Positions 11,238 through 13,588 of a DNA stretch of 13,588 bases are shown here, piece by piece. Position 1 is the first letter of the stretch; each line of letters starts with the position of its first letter. The DNA lies in assembly GCA_002367285.1 (NCBI GenBank), contig DFBF01000014.1, positions 1 to 13,588 on the forward strand, written 5' to 3'. The stretch is from Rhodobacteraceae bacterium UBA3087. Lineage in GTDB: Bacteria > Pseudomonadota > Alphaproteobacteria > Rhodobacterales > Rhodobacteraceae. The notes beneath the pieces are model-generated. The model ran no database searches. It was not told where the DNA came from and saw nothing but the letters and a program-made list of their open reading frames with translations. The translations under genes and the position numbers were made by a program.

Positions 11238-13370
11238 ATGTTGCGCATTGTCATTGCTGTTCTGGTCTTTCTTGCCCCGTTCTCTGCCCGCGCAGCCCCC
11301 CCTCCTGAAATCAACTGGGAAATCACCAACCGATTCGCCCCGTTTGAACTGTTCGCCGACCCCGAGGCGATGTTTGCCACCTGGGCCCTGCACAATGCGC
11401 ACGAAAGCTGGCAGGGCTGGCACGCGCGGCGTTGGGTGGAGAGCGACCATCGCCTTGCCTCGCCCTATGCGCCCGCCCTACGGCTTGGTGCGCCCACCCA
11501 CTGGAATCGCGACACCCAGGCCCATGCCACCGATCTGCTGCGTTTTGTGAAACGCGAACGCGACCCGGCGACCACCGTGCGCGCACGCCTGTGGTTGGAG
11601 GACACACAGCCCTGTATCTGGCAACTGGGCGGCGCGGACCTGCCGGCGCTGGATTGCAGCGTTGGTGTGAATGTGAACCTGCCGCTATCGGGTCAGATCG
11701 CAGCCGTCACCCTGGCGAATGGCACCGAGTTCCGTCAGCATATACGCCCCGATCACAAGGTGATCCTGGGACTTGGCGACAGCTATGCCTCGGGTCAGGG
11801 CAACCCGGATGTGCCCGCACAATGGCAGGACTCGTTGACCCTGGGGGACGGCAATGTCGGCTGGATGACCACCCGGCGCAACCTGGCGCGTGGCGGGCGG
11901 GCCCGGTGGCTGGATGAACGCTGTGATCGTTCGTTCTTTTCGTTCCAAAGCCTGACCGCCCTTGGCATCGCCGCACGTGACCCGCATGTCTTTGTCAGCT
12001 TCCTGCACCATGCCTGCACCGGGGCCGAGATTTTCGACGGCGTGCTGACGCCGCAGAGAACCGACGACAGCGTCGCGCCCTATAACCGCCGGTCGCAGCT
12101 GAACGCCGTGATCGGCGAGCTGTGTCAGAGCCCGGTCAGCGACTATGCCGCCATCAGCGACGACGCCCTGGCGGGGATCGACATTTTCCCACTGCGCCGC
12201 CGCAATCGCAGCTGGTTGCGCCCGCTGGACCCGGTCGACCGGGGGGATTTTCGCCGTCAGCGCACGGAAACCGGGCTGGATGAACCTCGCTCAGGTGTGC
12301 TGAATTGTCCTGCTGGGCAGCTGCGCGCGCCGGACTTGGTGCTGCTGTCGATCGGTGGCAATGACGTGGGATTTGCCCAGCTGGTGCAATATTTCATCGC
12401 CCCGGTGATCCACACGACCTATCTGCTGACCGATCTCGTGTTGCCTGATCTGTGCCCCGCACCCGAATTCCGGGTCGATCCCGCGCTTGCCCCCCATGCG
12501 GCGCAATACTGTGCGACCCTGGACCGGAAACTGGACCATGACGTTGGTGATCTGGTTGGCACGCAGCGCTCCTCTACCGGGATCGCCGTGAAATACCGCC
12601 TTTTGTTCAACAGCTTGCAGCATTACCTGCGCATTCCAAAATCACGTATCGTGATGGCGCAATATCCCGACCCCTTGCGCTTGACCGAGGCCGCACCGGA
12701 TCCCTGCGCCCCCGTATCGCAACCGGCAAACGTGCATGGATCACCAACTGGGGCGAACCCCTATGGGCCCTGGACCGGGCTGAAAACCGTCGCCCCCGAG
12801 GAAACCCTGCGCAACTGGCGTTTCAACCTGCTGAAGGATGAAAGCCGCCTGATCCTGCTACAATTTGACAAGCTGCGCGAACAGCTTGCCATAACAGCCC
12901 GCAGCGAAAACGTGACCTTCGCCTGCGAAACCCGCGACGCATACCTGGGCCATGGTTGGTGGCAGGGTCGTCAGCTGACCCTGCCCAACAGCCGCACCGC
13001 CCCCTGGGCCCCGTCGCACTGGGCGCCCTATCGCTATGAACGCCACGGCCGCGCAGTGCGCACGGGCAATGACTGCGCCCTGACCCAGGCCAATGGCAAG
13101 GTCGCGATCAGCGGCGCGGTGCATCCCAACCTGATCGGTCACACCCTGATCGCCGATGCATTGATGCGCCGTCTGGGTTACGGTGCCCTGCCCCCCCCGC
13201 CGCGCAATCTCCCGCCCATGGCCCCCGCTGAGGCCAGGTATTTCCACCCCCGCCCCTTGCACCGCCGCGCCAAATCAGGCACCACAACAGGGTTGACCAA
13301 ACGGTCCGGTTTACCGGCATGTTTGGGAGGAATTGAAACATGGCGGACGGCAGTATGGACAAGGCAGTGA
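11238..13370 (+). CDS. Large exported SGNH/GDSL-type hydrolase
   Basis: A 710-residue protein. A signal peptide, MLRIVIAVLVFLAPFSARA, is likely cleaved before APPP. An N-terminal domain (about 21-170) precedes the SGNH hydrolase core: block I is ILGLGDSYASGQGNPD with nucleophile Ser182; block III is LVLLSIGGNDVGFAQ with GGND at 373-376; block V is GAVHPNLIGH with His629. The Asp usually three residues before that His is Gly626, so catalysis would use a Ser-His dyad or another acid. Several Cys residues suit an oxidising compartment. Substrates of such esterases range from lipids to glycan acetyl groups; none can be named. Start: ATG 11238 gives the signal peptide and has GCAGAGG seven bases upstream, though the frame is open earlier. 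The Pro-rich last 60 residues may be dispensable; the end overlaps cobS by 31 bp. Confidence 0.85.
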   Translation: MLRIVIAVLVFLAPFSARAAPPPEINWEITNRFAPFELFADPEAMFATWALHNAHESWQGWHARRWVESDHRLASPYAPALRLGAPTHWNRDTQAHATDLLRFVKRERDPATTVRARLWLEDTQPCIWQLGGADLPALDCSVGVNVNLPLSGQIAAVTLANGTEFRQHIRPDHKVILGLGDSYASGQGNPDVPAQWQDSLTLGDGNVGWMTTRRNLARGGRARWLDERCDRSFFSFQSLTALGIAARDPHVFVSFLHHACTGAEIFDGVLTPQRTDDSVAPYNRRSQLNAVIGELCQSPVSDYAAISDDALAGIDIFPLRRRNRSWLRPLDPVDRGDFRRQRTETGLDEPRSGVLNCPAGQLRAPDLVLLSIGGNDVGFAQLVQYFIAPVIHTTYLLTDLVLPDLCPAPEFRVDPALAPHAAQYCATLDRKLDHDVGDLVGTQRSSTGIAVKYRLLFNSLQHYLRIPKSRIVMAQYPDPLRLTEAAPDPCAPVSQPANVHGSPTGANPYGPWTGLKTVAPEETLRNWRFNLLKDESRLILLQFDKLREQLAITARSENVTFACETRDAYLGHGWWQGRQLTLPNSRTAPWAPSHWAPYRYERHGRAVRTGNDCALTQANGKVAISGAVHPNLIGHTLIADALMRRLGYGALPPPPRNLPPMAPAEARYFHPRPLHRRAKSGTTTGLTKRSGLPACLGGIETWRTAVWTRQ

Positions 13371-13588
13371 AACCCACCGAGGATATCTCGGTTCGTGAAG
13401 TTTTTGGCATCGACACGGATATGATCGTGAAGGGGTTTGAGCCCGGCATGGATCGTGTGCCCGACATCGACCCGACCTATAAGTTCGACCCCGACACGAC
13501 GCTGGCCATCCTGGCTGGCTTTGGCCACAACCGCCGCGTCATGGTGCAAGGGTATCACGGCACGGGCAAATCGACCCATATCGAACAG
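13340..13588 (+). CDS. cobS: Aerobic cobaltochelatase subunit CobS, N-terminal 83 residues (runs off window)
   Basis: The first 83 residues of CobS, the AAA+ ATPase subunit that with CobT and CobN inserts cobalt into hydrogenobyrinic acid a,c-diamide in aerobic vitamin B12 synthesis. Evidence: the N-terminal stretch VFGIDTDMIVKGFEPGMDRV (21-40) and VPDIDPTYKFDP that follows, then HNRRVMVQ and the Walker A motif GYHGTGKST (71-79). Start ATG 13340 has GGGAGGAA about seven bases upstream, a strong site lying inside the end of the SGNH gene, so cobS can be translated independently of it. cobT would be expected further downstream, outside the window. Confidence 0.96.
   Translation, partial: MADGSMDKAVKPTEDISVREVFGIDTDMIVKGFEPGMDRVPDIDPTYKFDPDTTLAILAGFGHNRRVMVQGYHGTGKSTHIEQ

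Overview
The window looks like a chromosomal stretch of a marine-type alphaproteobacterium of the Rhodobacteraceae (Roseobacter group). The base composition is GC-rich, codon use is uniform, and the gene families and neighbourhoods are typical of that family: a DUF3572 gene divergent from a PleD-type diguanylate cyclase, a DUF983 gene joined to a NUDIX gene, and bolA next to a J-domain gene close to cobS. This placement comes from family recognition, not from a database search.

Positions 1-4100 hold signalling and envelope genes. A truncated DUF3572 gene (minus) diverges from pleD (plus). pleD converges, across a strong hairpin terminator, on a compact minus-strand operon of an ECF-type sigma factor, a one-membrane-segment protein that is the natural anti-sigma candidate, and a membrane-anchored CpxP/heavy-metal-sensor-like protein. 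Upstream on the same strand is a secreted four-EF-hand protein, separated from the sigma gene by a very stable hairpin and an 11-bp palindrome. PleD is unusual: its first receiver has Gly where the phosphoacceptor Asp should be.

Positions 4100-6740 hold DUF983 and NUDIX genes (plus, 12-bp spacing), a convergent lipoprotein lytic transglycosylase (minus), and a small membrane peptide whose stop codon overlaps the start of a TerB-like protein (TGATG). Positions 6610-7244 have no secure gene. They hold two weak small ORFs, a series of hairpins, and a C-rich block with a five-tract G-quadruplex motif on the minus strand just before gatB. Then follow gatB, a hot-dog thioesterase, and a DUF4177 gene ending in a textbook terminator.

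Positions 9986-13588 hold bolA (minus), a divergent J-domain gene, a 291-bp hairpin-rich spacer, a large exported SGNH-type hydrolase, and the start of cobS (aerobic cobaltochelatase). The SGNH gene overlaps cobS by 31 bp.

The most interesting structure is non-coding. The spacers before gatB and before the SGNH gene share the same three hairpin modules in different order. By hand alignment, most differences between the copies are compensatory: paired bases change together, and one stem gains a whole base pair. This suggests a dispersed, structure-conserved repeat or RNA element. No CRISPR array, IS element, rRNA or tRNA was seen.
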